The translations under genes and the position numbers were made by a program. Below are positions 10,773 to 22,874 of a stretch of 64,000 bases of DNA, piece after piece. Position 1 is the stretch's first letter. The number at the start of each line of letters is the position of its first letter. The stretch comes from Fagopyrum homotropicum (taxonomy: Eukaryota; Streptophyta; Magnoliopsida; Caryophyllales; Polygonaceae): positions 36,746,501 through 36,810,500 of the forward strand of contig BSWB01000006.1 in assembly GCA_033239125.1 (NCBI GenBank), given 5' to 3'. A model generated the notes under the pieces. The model did no database searches. It saw only the letters and a list, made by a program, of their open reading frames with translations, and was not told the origin of the DNA.

Positions 10773-11942
10773 CCTCGACCGGGGAGATTCTGGCCAAACG
10801 AGGCATTTCACCTCGGTTGGACCAAGAACATCTCGACCGAGGTGTGTTAACTGAGAGTTTTCAAAACGATTTTTGTGTCACTTATCTGGATATGATCTCA
10901 GTGAAGATCTTGTTTACTGACTGGTTTTAAATTCTTTATATGTTTGAAAGGTTTTATAATATGCTTAAGTTGCTAAATGCTTTGTTTGAAATTATTAGCA
11001 TGTTTAATACTTTGTTTTTTTATCCAAATTATGTTGAATTTGAAGGTTGACACCGCAGGTTAAGTTCTCTCACTTTCTTCTTGGAAAGACCAAGGCAATT
11101 CATTCTCTTCTTCTTCTTCTTCTTGATCATGCTTAACCCCTCATATACATTTTTCCTCCCTTTACCTATCCGGGAATTTGGGAGCAAACGAAGTGGTGAA
11201 AGCAAGTAAAGTTAAAGTTGAGAAATGGCTGGAAGTGAAAGTGTTAGAAAGCAATTTTAGGTTTGGGGAAGTCAATCATGAAGATGAGTAACTCGGCATC
11301 ATTCACATAGCCGGGTGTTTGTGTCTTGCCAAAATCGGATTGAGCGATATTCCTAACGGGTCATGGTATGTGCATCAAGGGTTTGATGCATCTCGAGAAA
11401 TTGATGATTGCAGATTTCCTAGGCTTCGGTTATTGTGCACCTCTGTCCATGCATCCCAAAAAGTAAAGTAAAAAGAAAAAGTGTGAGATAAGCGAAGCTT
11501 ATTGGTGGAAGATGTTGCAAGTCAAAGTGAAAGTGAAGCTCATCCTTTTCCCGGATTCTAGCACCACATTACCTTACATACATCCCTACCCTACACGTTT
11601 CTTGACCTTTCTTTTGGGAAGCCCTTGAGACCTTGAGCTTGTTGATTGACTTAGCGGTTTAAATCGGATTATACATGATTAATTTAGATAATTATGATTT
11701 ATTATGCATTCTATGATTTTATGCAAAGATGAACAACTTTCCTATATTTATAAAATGTTTTGAGCATATTGAGTTTTTAAATTCCAGGAAGTACTCTCTT
11801 AGAGTGATCTATGGTAGTTGCACACCATAAAATGTTTTTGGGAGACTTTTTCATTGATTTTCTTGACCTATAATCCATTCTACCTTGTCTTCTATATGAG
11901 GAACTTGCTTGGGGACAAGCAAGGGCTAAGTATGGGGTATTT
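10470..11942 (+). other. 3' non-coding spacer of Athila element 1, with purine tracts
   Basis: Just after the ORF-1 stop comes the hairpin-forming GGGACAGTGTGTCCC (10562-10576) followed by AAGTATGGGGTG (10577-10588). A run of 26 A lies at 10742-10767 and a CTT microsatellite near 11102-11125. Palindrome copies occur at 10829-10844 and nearby. The rest shows no coding sense. Confidence 0.65.
11922..11942 (+). promoter_or_regulatory. Polypurine tract region before the 3' LTR
   Basis: A purine-rich stretch containing AAGTATGGGG (11928-11937) lies directly before the TG of the 3' LTR, the position where plus-strand priming takes place. A partly decayed version of the same sequence is seen at 34150-34193. 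Confidence 0.65.
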
Positions 11943-13692
11943 TGATAGCATGAATTATAGTCTATATTTTGGAGTTTGTTTGGACGTTTTATCTTTCATA
12001 ATCTGCATGTTTGTATGTGCATTATGTGATTATACTACCATTTCATCTACCTTTGCGAGAATCGAGGTCTACACCTAGTTTTGTTGTAATTGCAGGTAAT
12101 TTGGTACGTTTTGCATCAAAAAGGAGCGAAAGGAGTCATGAGTCATTTAGAGCTACATCCAGGAAGCATAGCCATGGATTAAAGATTTACTTTGGACCAG
12201 TTTTGAGAGATTTCGCATTCAGTTGTGACTCACCTCGGTTGACCAGAGATTCACCTCGACCGAGGTGATCCAGAGACGCCGACTCGACCGAGGCGAATAC
12301 CTAGGACGCGGCGAGAATATTTTATTCTTGGCTGAGATCTTTTAAAATTGGAAAGAGATCTTATATTTTTGGGCTTGGCTCTTGGAAGGAAGGAGATATG
12401 CAGAATCATATATTTTACCTATATTTTTGGGAAAATATCTTTCTAAGATTTATTATCTTTGGAGGGTTATTTTCCTATAAAAAGGGTTGGATTTCCACAA
12501 TTCCAGGAGGCCGCATATAATCCGCTTAGAGCTGGAGATCTCGCATACTTCCAGCAGCATCCTACTCCAGTTGGGAGAGATTCGAAGAACCTTTTTGAAG
12601 GTTGAAGGAAGGTTGAAGTCCATAGCTTTTATAGCTTTTTGGAGGGTTTTGTAAGATTGTCTTCAATTCCCTCACTTGTTGTCTTGCTTGTTGGATTGCT
12701 ATCCAAGGAACGCTTTGTTGTGATATTTGATTCAGTTATTGAAGTCTTTTCATTAAATTCTTCTTTGTTCAAATATTCACCTTCTTCCCATATATTTGAT
12801 TAATACTTTCATGATGATGAGTGGCTAATTTCCTTGTGTGATTCTAGGGTGATTGGCTGAAGGTTGTGGGAAAAACAATGATAGAATAATCTTAGATTCC
12901 AGTAGGATCCTGAAAGTTCGAGTCTTTAACCTTAACCCTAAGCATCTCGTTCAGTCGATGAACATCTCGGCCGGGGTGGAAACTGGCTGACCGAGGTGAC
13001 TTATCTGATCCATAACTGAGAGTTAAGTGTTAGAGTTTGCCAAATCCTATTCTTATTACACCTTTCCTGGTTCAAGGCAAGCTTAGGATGAGACTTACCC
13101 GGTAATTCCTTAGTTTGTGTACCAACGATCATAAGTGTAGGTAATAAAGGTTTATCCTTTATTGGGGTTTGAGTGTGCTTCCATCCCATCTTTGTGAGTT
13201 AGCCTGAGACTTACCCGGTAAAGGTTGATTCTATTCCCTTAGATGGTGTGTTAGTTTGAGGTTATAGTCTTTTATCTTGATTCCTTGAGACTTACCCGGT
13301 AATAGGAGTTACGGTTTAAGATTAGTGTGTAGTGAGACTTACCCGGTGATCTACTCCACTTTAGAAACACCTTCCCCAAGCAAAAAAATCTCAGCTTTGT
13401 CCGCTTATCTATAGATCTTGAGTTGGAACCACAACTAGATGCTTTAATCCCTAGAATTGCATGTTTGTTTTATTGACTTCTTATTCATCTTTGATTGTGT
13501 TAATCGCTCTTGTGGTTAGTATTGACATAAGCACACCGTATTGACTTTGTTTCACCGAGTCCCTGTGATCGACCCTTGGAATTTTCTTGCTTTTACTACG
13601 ATTGACCCGTACACTGCGGGTTCGCATCCTTGTTTTAAGCTTAAGTCTAGGGTTATAAATTTAAAGCTTGCACACACCGTTTGGAGCGAACA
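11943..13692 (+). repeat. 3' LTR of Athila element 1
   Basis: It has the same length as the 5' LTR, offset by 10,101 bp. Differences I could find by eye are one C/T near 12370, two changes near 12427-12430, one near 12517 and one near 13575. Confidence 0.95.
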
Positions 13693-13863
13693 AGGCTCTT
13701 ACAATAATGATTCTACATGAATAAATAATTCGCCTCTTTGTGTTTCATGATTCTAGTTCCTGCAGTGCGTTATTTATTATCTTTGTATATATCAATTGTT
13801 GCTTATATGAAACAGGTGGTTGCAGTTAGAGCTAAAACTTGCGTTTATATGATAGTTCAACCA

Positions 13864-14083
13864 CCGGTATATATTTTATGGTATGAAAATTTTGGTATAA
13901 ACTTTATACCAAAAAATTTTTGGTATGAATTTTGGGTATATAAATTCTGGTATGAATTTTTTTGTATTAAAATTCTGATATCAAAATTTTGGTATGAAAT
14001 TCTAGTATGAATTTCTGGTATGTAACTCCGGTATGTAATAATTCTGTTATGTAATTCTGGTATGAAAAAAATTTTGGTATGTT
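13864..14083. repeat. Degenerate minisatellite, unit about 14-20 bp around TTTGGTATGAA
   Basis: The motif GGTATGAA or GGTATGTAA recurs about a dozen times with AT-rich spacers of variable length. The frames seen on both strands across it (Tyr/Phe-rich) are by-products of the repeat. It is followed by an A-rich stretch to about 14160. Confidence 0.7.
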
Positions 14084-14676
14084 TATTATAGAAAATAAAA
14101 AAAGAAAAAAAAATAAAAAAAAAAGACAAAAAAATATAAAAAAATAAATTAAAAAACAAATTCAGAAATTAACAATTAAAACTTATACTTACAAACATCT
14201 ATTATTATTTTTTATTAAAATAGAGAGGTTAATATATTTACCTACCATTAAATGAAAGTGGTAAAAAAGTATGAGATACACTTACTAAACACAAAATTAA
14301 AAAAGGCCTTGTAGGCCGAAATGTTTCTTTTAGTTTTGTTTCATGAACTCTAAGACTGTCAACTTTTAAAATGCTCTAATTTCCGGTCACATACAACATG
14401 GAGACCCCAAAAGAGGTCTAAATCTATCCCTTTGCATGACTTATGTTTTTATATATCCCGACTGCTTCTTTTAGCGTGCGAGCAACTAAGGTTGTTGAAC
14501 CATGGGAAAGAAATCCATGGCTTTGTCCTACGAAATGCATTAGAACAAGAATGGGACTGGTACCCATCATACCAAAAATTTTTCTAAATTCATAAGGACA
14601 ATTTTCTAATCATGCACGTCTTTGTGGGAGCCTTGACCTGCTACACATTACCATTTTTAACAAAGAAATTCATGGC

Positions 14677-14793
14677 TCAAGAACACTCATCTGAGAAGAA
14701 GGCAAGCTTAACATTATCTCCAGTCTTGAGATACCCATCCTTCTCCATCAGCTTCTCTATCAGATCCACTATCTCTTTTTCGCTATGATTCAT
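14677..14793 (-). other. Unrecognised exon-like fragment (38 codons)
   Basis: On the minus strand the frame from 14793 reads MNHSEKEIVDLIEKLMEK and runs through LKTGDNVKLAF to a stop at 14677. The amphipathic helix followed by a GD turn and a hydrophobic strand looks like the C-terminal end of a real enzyme domain. I cannot name the family. It lies downstream of the HCT exon on the same strand but does not resemble the HCT C terminus. Confidence 0.3.
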
Positions 14794-14918
14794 ACCAGAC
14801 AAATCTCAAAATTAGGAGTCAAAACACTCATCCGATGTTCTGATTTGTTGGATTACCACAATGAGAACTCAAAATTAGTATACTTGAGAAATGAGAAGTA
14901 ATGGAAGCAAGAAAATAC

Positions 14919-15337
14919 CTGAAAAACCAAAAGGGAATAAGATGAAATCCCCTTAGAATAGTCAACGGTGGGGATCAACTTCCTAAGCTCCAAAGTAGGG
15001 GAAAAATCCCCAAATCATCAATAACCGACGTCATTTTAACTTCAACTAACAAAACCTCTTCACCATTGCAATCGATCTCGATTCTTCCATCTTCGCCTGT
15101 CCTAAGCCGACCAGCCATGGGGTAAAAGTAAACCAGAGCTCGACTCAGAGCCTCCTTCATTGGGTTCGGGTTGAAGAAATTCGCTGAACCATTCGGCCTG
15201 TAAAAGTAGACGCCAAGAGTATGAATCCTTGGAACCACTATGTAAACGGTCGAGTTCCAAAGACTTCGTTGCGGCGTTTCCTTCGCCGGCTTCACCATAG
15301 TTGAGTTCTTCATGTTGATTATCATCTTCTTTTCCAT
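14919..15337 (-). pseudogene. HCT: HCT-like BAHD acyltransferase, exon 1 only, frameshifted
   Basis: The minus-strand frame from ATG 15337 or 15322 contains STMVKPAKETP, LWNSTVYIVVPR, VYFYRP, FFNPNPMKEALSRALV, FYPMAGRL and GRIEIDCNGEEVL, the N-terminal hallmarks of shikimate/quinate hydroxycinnamoyl transferase, a cytosolic phenylpropanoid enzyme. The frame breaks near 15011-15014, where one T seems lost from an expected Phe codon after VIDD. Shifting by one base restores HCT-like sequence (LELRKLIPTVDYSKG) to 14919, where CAG is followed by a GT donor. So exon 1 is complete to its splice site, but the catalytic HHXXXD and DFGWG parts, expected in exon 2, are not found downstream. About one third of the usual 430-residue protein is present. 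It is a partial gene copy or a degraded pseudogene. Confidence 0.8.
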
Positions 15338-15344
15338 TTTCAAC

Positions 15345-18300
15345 ACGTCTTGTTCTGATTCAATCCTCTAGTAGCCCTAAAATTCAAAATATTTAACCAA
15401 ATAAGATGTTACAATTACCGGTGTCTTCTACAAGTTGTCTAACCATTCAAAAATTCTGAACAACCTAAACCCCAACAACAACAACCACTACAACAACTAC
15501 CTTCTCTGTCTCTCCTTCACTTGTATCAAAAGGAGCCTTGGCCTTTCTGTTATGATTCTTACTCGTACTCCTAGCCAATACAGTCTGCTGAATTCAACAT
15601 CAAAGAGCTAGATCTAGATCTAGACATTTTCTCTCCTGGCCGTCGACTTCTCAACTCTCAGTTACCTCCACAACCATAATACAAAAGGGAGAGTCCGGGA
15701 GAGAAATGTTTCCACTGGAACTATCCTCTTCTCGCCAGAAATTGCCCACAAAAATCTTAATCGTGAAATGAAACCACTAATTCGCCGGAAATTTTCTTCT
15801 CACCACCACCCCCTAGTGCTAGTGCAGTATAGACTTTAGAAGAATGAGAGCTCGAACCTCGTAGTCCTTGAGGAGAAGTTGAGAGGTTGAGAGAAGAGAG
15901 TGATGGATGGCTGTGTGTTGTTTAGGGTTTGACTGTAAAAAAAAAGAGGAGGGTATATTTACCTAATTGAAAAACTAAAAAGTCTAGTTACTAAACATAA
16001 AACTCAAAAAGACCTATTAACCAAATTAGCCCTTTTAGAAATACTTAGTTTTATTGGGTAAAAACTTTTTCAAAATATGCCATAAGCTTTGATCGATGAT
16101 CACATGTAAAAAGACAAGGTGTTCTAATACCAACCTTGTCGATCAAAAGAAGAAAAAAGATTGTTTTTGAAGTTGTGCTTTGTTTTGTATTAATTTTGTA
16201 TATACCCGATGAGTCTAATACGTGGAGGGGATACACGCCACAAGTGAACCTACGCACACAAATTTTCGGGGTTCTAACCTAAAACCAATTGACAATAAGA
16301 GGAATAACTCTAGAACTTATATGTCAGATATATACTATCATATTATCAATGTGGGATAATTACACACAAGTCTTCATGGTTCTTATATCAATTTTAATGT
16401 ATAGTTTGAGTCGTGTTTGGTCGAGGTTGTGTGTACTTGACGGCTTTAGTTGTCAAGAGGCTATTCCGTTAAGTTGTGTCTTTTACTTCTCCGAGAGATA
16501 GAGTGTTGTACAAGATTTTCAAAAGGTGCTATTCCAATATTTTATGACTACTTCCTTATTAACATTATTTTGAAGAGGGATTTCATATTTGTGCTTTGGT
16601 CTTTTGAAATCCCAAAACCGGCTTTACTCCTTATTTTGATTTTCCTTATTTTCCTTTGTTTGTTTGTTTGGTGATGATTAATCTGTCTACCGTTTTGCCG
16701 GTCTGTGAAGGCAATTAGATTGTTGGAACCTATTAGAAGATTAAATTGGAAAATAAAATCAACAGAAGTGATCGAAAGGTTATGAAAAAGTATACAATTA
16801 GTGGGCTTAATTGTTTTCCACCCTTGGTACCAGGACGATGGTATAAGGAAATAGGTCAGGGGATCACGTGATCAAGTAGGGTTGTTATATGAGCGGAGTC
16901 TAAATCTTAAATGATTTTTTAATGTGTTATTTTAGTCGAATGAATCGAGCTTTAGCTGAACGACCCAAACATTGACATTTTGCAAGTAAACAATGAAAAA
17001 AGATTGATTTCGTGAATCCTGATGTCATGTTGAGAATTACTACTCTCTTATATCATAAATTATCTTTCTTTCGGACACCGATTATAAACTTGTGTACATA
17101 ATCAGCGATCGGGCATCCGGTTCTGTCCATAGCTTATCCAATTTTAGTTTGAGGGGAATATTAGTTTTTATATTGATAAAATGAAAAACCAGAAAACGTT
17201 TATGTCGTTTAGGAATGTGAGTAACATAAGTTAAAGTGATACCATTGATCTAACTTGATTCGTCTTGCTTTCATTTTCCTATTCTTAGATGCTTGGTTGG
17301 TTGTCACATTTGTAGCAAGAAGGATTCCTTTCCTTTTTAAGACTTATCATATATCAAGAAAATTTTGCCATGTATAAAGTTTTGGTATATTAGGTTTGAT
17401 GCTACCCTCTCTTATTTTGCTCTATTCAGTATTCACACACCTTTGGTTCGCTTGATTCGTCTTGGTTGGTTCTCTTTGTAAGGATCTTACAAACAATAAT
17501 TGTAACCGGGAATTTGTCTTGGTAGCATTATGGGTTAAGCTTTATTGCCTTATTGATGAATGGTTGGAAAGTTTATCGTTGCAGTTTGATGTATAAAGTA
17601 GTTGTCATTGTTTATAAATTGTTTGAACTATTCAGTTGGATTCCACGAGTGTTATGATGCAGTTGAGTAGAGAGATTCCTGAATCTCCTGTCCATCGATA
17701 TAACTCTTTGATATCAATAGAGTGGAGAGTTGTAATTATGAGACACATCTAGTTAGACTTTGACACCCAAGGGTTCACTTCTCAGATGAGGTAACGGGCT
17801 AGAGAACCTTGCATTGACTGACGTTGAGGCTTCCCTAATTATATCTCCCCTTCATGGGTATAACGACGTGGTTGCATGGTCAAATTCCCCTACGGACAAC
17901 TATACAATTAAAACTACCTACCGGCTGTTAGATAATGAATCACAATATGAACGATAGGTTCCTATGTTATGACTCTCATACAATGCTAAGATCTTCATTG
18001 GGTTAACAAATACCAAAGGCATTATGCATAATATAAGTTCTCTAAACGTTTGATGCTCCCACTGTTTCTGCACACCTTTAAAGATTTCATATATAATGCT
18101 TTTACTATGTCATTTCAGATATGAGAAGAGGCACTCCAACATCACTGCTCACATATCTCCCTGCTTCCGTGTCAAAGAAGGGTATCATGTTATCATTGGG
18201 CATTGTAGGTCATAAATTTGGTCACGGCTCATAATAAGCAACACAACGTAACCCACCACCATGACAACCAAGTATACTGTAATATGAATATATAACTTAA

Positions 18301-18560
18301 ACATTGTAACGATAATTTGGATTTGAATATACGATTGACTTCTTCGTCCCACTGTCCCAGTCACACAAACAAAAACCTCTTTCCGTGTTTGCGTCGAACG
18401 TATGACACATAAAAACACATACACATTTAGAGCACATGGTTCTCGTCATTCTCAACAACCCTGACAGACTACATAGTATTAATTTTGCAAGCCTATTTTA
18501 TAATTTTCAGTTTACTATTTGTAAATGAAAGATAAAATATTTAGTCTATATTTAAAACTT
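15345..18560. other. AT-rich region with no recognised gene
   Basis: Some of it could be the upstream region of the HCT copy (to about 15950). Between 16.0 and 18.1 kb I see only short frames without domain motifs and diffuse repeat-like text. No RNA gene was recognised. Confidence 0.4.
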
Positions 18561-18565
18561 TAAAA

Positions 18566-18720
18566 TAAGCGGGACGGGATGGTCTAAAGGATGTACAAGG
18601 CAAGACCCATATTCCGTCCCACAAATTTTTGAGTGGGTTAGGACGAGATAGAATTTATAACTTTTTGATGAAAAACCACAAGGATCCGAAAAAGACCGGA
18701 AATTTATTCCCAACCCTAGA
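18566..18720. mobile_element. Fragment of a GC-rich MITE-like repeat (GGGACGGGA type)
   Basis: It contains GCGGGACGGGATGG, then CCGTCCCAC in inverted sense and GGTTAGGACGAGAT, in a strongly AT-rich setting. The words match the larger repeat at 34219-34971. The ends and target duplication were not found. Confidence 0.4.
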
Positions 18721-21700
18721 TTATTCTATACATTTTTATATTAAATATGTAGTATATATCTACATACTAATATTAAAGAAAAAGACTTTAATCTCACGTG
18801 TAGTTTTTCGTACATTTTGCCACATATTTTTCTCCGTAAATTTTTATTATTTGATTTTTATTAAAAAATCATGTAAAATAACTATTTTTAAAAAAATGTC
18901 TTTCTCTATACAATTTAGCAAATCCTACTATTATCTTTATTTTTCCTAATTATGCGAATCACTAATTATCCTATATATTAAATTTGATAGTAATGATCAA
19001 TAATATTATAAAATTATTGAATATAGATATTTTAAATAAATAATATAATTTAAATTAAATCACATATGACACAGATATTACACTAGTTATATATAATATG
19101 ATTCCAAATATTAAGATCTACGTATCCGGTATCCACATAGTTGGGTCGTTTTCGAGGCCCAATATCTTGGAAGCCCAACCCATTTGATGTACTGCAAAGG
19201 AACATTATTCTTATCTGTTTCTTTACTCTTTAGTTCACCTGCGCTATGCCGCTGTGTAAAAACATCAATCATATCATATGTATACTATATATTATATATA
19301 ATAAAAAAACACACTCCCAGCAATCCGGCCGGGATTCCCGAACCGCACAGATGGATTGCTGCAAACACAGCGAACTGCTGCATGAATATGACAGATAAAG
19401 ACAAATGACCTAAAAAACCCTCATAAACCAAACAAAATGTCAACTTTTAAATCATTACAAACCAACAAAAATAATAATAATAACATTTACATTATACTCT
19501 CTATATTATATTATATGTGCAAACCAATAAATCCAACTTTTTATTCCTCTAGGTAACTATACAAGCAAATCCATGGTTCTTAAAAAGAAGTGCATATATG
19601 CAGGAGATGAAGCCTTATCCTATTCAATTCTAAAGATCTGAATGCAACCAAAGGCAAGAATCCAAAACTTGCATTTGTTTGGAAAGGGTTTGGAGTGCTG
19701 AACCGAAGCAACCAAACAAAGCCTTAGGTAATGGGACCCACAACTCACATACAAGTATTAGTATATGTAACAGAGCACGCGCCTTTTTGCAAAAAACCCT
19801 AATTTTGGGTAATGTCACTTCCTGGACCACCCAATTCTTCTACTCATATTACATAAAATGGCCACTATTTTCTTCCTCCTCATAATTATCATGTCCAACC
19901 TCGATTGCTAGCTTTTTGTCTTGTAGGGGAGCCCAATTTCAGATGACATCTTCATTGTCTTTATAGGGTTCAGGGTTGGGGTCCATGCATGTGTTTTCAT
20001 CGAGAATTCACCTACAATTTGAATATTATATACAATATATAGTTGCTAGGAGGATGTTACTTTATACATGTAGGTCGGGTCGTGCTCTTCCTCCAAATTA
20101 TGAACAATAATGGAGAAATGAAATGAAAGCCATTCTTGATTTGGTGTTGGAAGTTAAAAAATTGTTAGGCCCCTACACATAATGTATATCTTCTCTTGCC
20201 CTTTCAAAAATGGTATACTTGTAGACTAGGTGCCTTTTTTTCCTCAATAAATGAATCATGAAAAAATGAACCAAAGAGGGCCGGTATGGTGACTTTGGCT
20301 TCTTAGATTGATGTAGTTAATGCATGCATCGTGCATGGGGAAATAACCTTTGATTTTCATGCTTTCTGTAATTGCACTCGTGCACCATAAAAGCTACTTA
20401 TAAACCTTAATTAGTCTTATACTTTATAATTAACTATAATCTAGGGTTTCGTTTGCCTCCAATCATATGTTCATCTGTTTATTGAATTTTGTTCTTTTTC
20501 GTAATTCTACCCAACATTGATAAAGGATACATACATTTAAGTGTACTGGTTCAGTAAAAGAAGCTAAGTAGTTGGATAATATGTAACTTTAGAGCTAAAG
20601 TGGTTACATGTATGAATATGATATATGTGAGTGTGATGTGAAAACGCCCGAAGTTAAGCTGACAAAAGAAGAAGAAGAAGGGGCGGGGCATGCAGAGATA
20701 TATATACAAAGGTAGATAGATAGAGGGTGTAATGAATTGAATAGAGAGCATTAAATTTGTCCCGTGTACGTGTGGGTGTAAGTAGAGAGAGTTAATGCAG
20801 GCAGAGCAGTTCAATGGTCGTTTCAATTCTTGTGCGCCATACTTACTCCATGTGGAGTAACTTGTGTGTGCTGTTAAATAGCTCTACCCTACACCCCCAC
20901 CCACTATATAGATTGTCATCCCTACTCTATACAAATCATATCTAATCTTTTTTTTATTCTTCAATCTTATACTGAGTTTTCTTACCTTATTAGATACTTA
21001 ATTACTTCTTATCACTCTATAATGTGTTATGCTTCTTTTTTTCACTCTTTAAGTTTTGTATCGCCATGGTCTTGGCTCATCTAGTTCTATCAATCAATGT
21101 TCGAACCATATAACTTACTCTTCATGAGAGAAAGTTGTTGAAGTTTTGACCCAACGAGTAAACTTGTTTGTATATTTGGACTCAATTTTCAGTCGTCGGA
21201 TTTTGATTGTACATCCATAACTCCGTCGAGTAGACGATCAAAATTTCTAACATCAACAAAAACAATGTACTCAAAATCGAGATGTATAAATATAACAAGA
21301 GAACTCACATGATTCTCATAGATTTCAAAGCAAATAAGACAAGTCTGATGCCTTCTGTTGTCATTGGGGCTCAAATTCAAGCAATAATGTATCAGCAAGA
21401 AGGTTGTTGTCCCGACTATTATTAATAGTTTCTCTATGAGTTAAATTCTATAATAATTTTCTAAAAATAATTTTTGAGGAAATAAATTTGAAATGTGAGA
21501 ATCGTTATATACTTCAAATCATGGATCAGACAAGAGTGAATCGATCTAATAATGCTCTTTTAAGGTTGTAATTTGTAACATTGGCTATAACTTGTTTAGA
21601 CATACCTAATTATAACGATTGTGTAACGTACCGTAGGCATACTGTTAACAATCGTGCTAAACATTTAACGTTCGTGCAACTTCATATGATTATAGCTAGG

Positions 21701-22430
21701 TTTATGATCTTTTCTAAATTGTTATATACATATAACACTCCTGTTATGTGACGTTCGTGCATGTTTATTTATGTCGATTGACAAGCGTTACGAACACTAA
21801 AGTTTCGTATAGTTGGGAGTTTGTGATCATGTTGCATTACAAACGCTTACATTTGATATTCCAAACGGCCGCCATATTATGTTTCAAAGACACCAGATAT
21901 AATGTATAGTCCTTAACGTTCGAAATACTATTATTAACGAGTGAAGTGATATTGTAAAGAAATATAAATATGCATGACGATCGACACCAAAACCACAAGG
22001 AACGATTCAAACAATAAAAAATATTAACAAACAAAATCAAAATTAACGATCCAAACATGTCTGAATTGTCTTCAACGAACGATTACATGCTTTAACGAAC
22101 TACTTGTTACTAATGACGACCTATAGTTACATATATCGTTCGAAACGAAAATACAAACAAGGTAAGCAAAATTGGCGATCAAAATTACTGTTAAATGTAT
22201 ACTTAAATAAAAATTCAGCCATAAATATAATATATCGTTACTAAAATACAATTTTAATTATTGGTAGTGAATATTTTTAATCCAATCCAGTAAAGCTACT
22301 ATATGAATGCTTATCATGGTCGCTAATCTGTACGCTCATTGTTTAATCTAAGGGTTGTTAGAGGTTCCGGCCTACACCTTTTGGTAATAAATGTTTTTAC
22401 TTGAACCCAACTAGATCACTAGATCTGTTC
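18721..22430. other. AT-rich intergenic region with no recognised gene
   Basis: There is a GC-rich patch at 19315-19390 with dyad character, and direct ATG-initiated frames of at most about 100 codons, none with a domain. No tRNA, rRNA or conserved miRNA sequence was recognised. Confidence 0.4.
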
Positions 22431-22552
22431 AAATCCGGACAGCCCGTCCGGAAAAACGGACGGGTATGAACAAAGAAAGAAGTCCGCCCGCCAAGACCAC
22501 CGGGTCGGATCCAGACACTATTTTAAGGCTTCTAATCCCGACCGGGCTGAAA

Positions 22553-22555
<3 letters not shown>

Positions 22556-22614
<59 letters not shown>
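22556..22614. repeat. (TA)n microsatellite
   Basis: About 29 TA units run uninterrupted. They encode the Ile-Tyr run seen in a spurious minus-strand frame. Confidence 0.95.
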
Positions 22615-22618
<4 letters not shown>

Positions 22619-22874
22619 GGGGTTCCCATGAGAACAGACTTATCGTGTAATCATGTAAACAATCTTAGACCGTCGGATGGTGAGTATTAAGGGTCGAGAT
22701 TTAGTGTAGATATCATAATTAATAATAATTACGAATAATAATAATTAGGAATAACCAACAATAACTACGAATAATACATTAAACGATATTGCACATTCGT
22801 AACAAAACTAATAATAATTACGAATATGTTCTCATGATTACACGATAAGTCTATTCTCATATGATCGATCTACA
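22614..22874. mobile_element. MITE with 28-bp inverted repeats inside a TA tract
   Basis: 22628-22655 and 22833-22860 are inverted copies with one mismatch, built around ACTTATCGTGTAATCATG. The interior is A/T-rich with AATAATAATTACGAA repeats. Both sides are TA-rich, so a TA target site (Tc1/Mariner-like) is plausible, but the exact ends are uncertain. Confidence 0.6.

Larger units (their letters stand above)
1842..13692 (+). mobile_element. Complete Athila-lineage Ty3/Gypsy retrotransposon (element 1), integrase-less
   Basis: The element is 11,851 bp with TG...CA ends and a perfect 5-bp target duplication AGGCT (1837-1841 and 13693-13697). It has two equal-length LTRs, a tRNA-Asp-type primer binding site, a long gag-PR-RT-RNase H frame, an env-position ATHILA ORF-1 frame, and a purine tract at the 3' LTR. 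The lineage call rests on the Asp primer site, the protease motif DLGASVS, the RT motif FMDDF and the ORF-1 family protein. Counting by eye, the LTRs differ at about 5 of 1750 positions with no indels, so the insertion is young: roughly 0.1 million years if a rate of 1.3e-8 per site per year is assumed. No integrase sequence is visible anywhere in it. Confidence 0.95.

Noticed and set aside
22429..22629. Frame with long Ile-Tyr run (and similar at 34649 and 35141)
   Set aside because: These are translations of (TA)n microsatellites.
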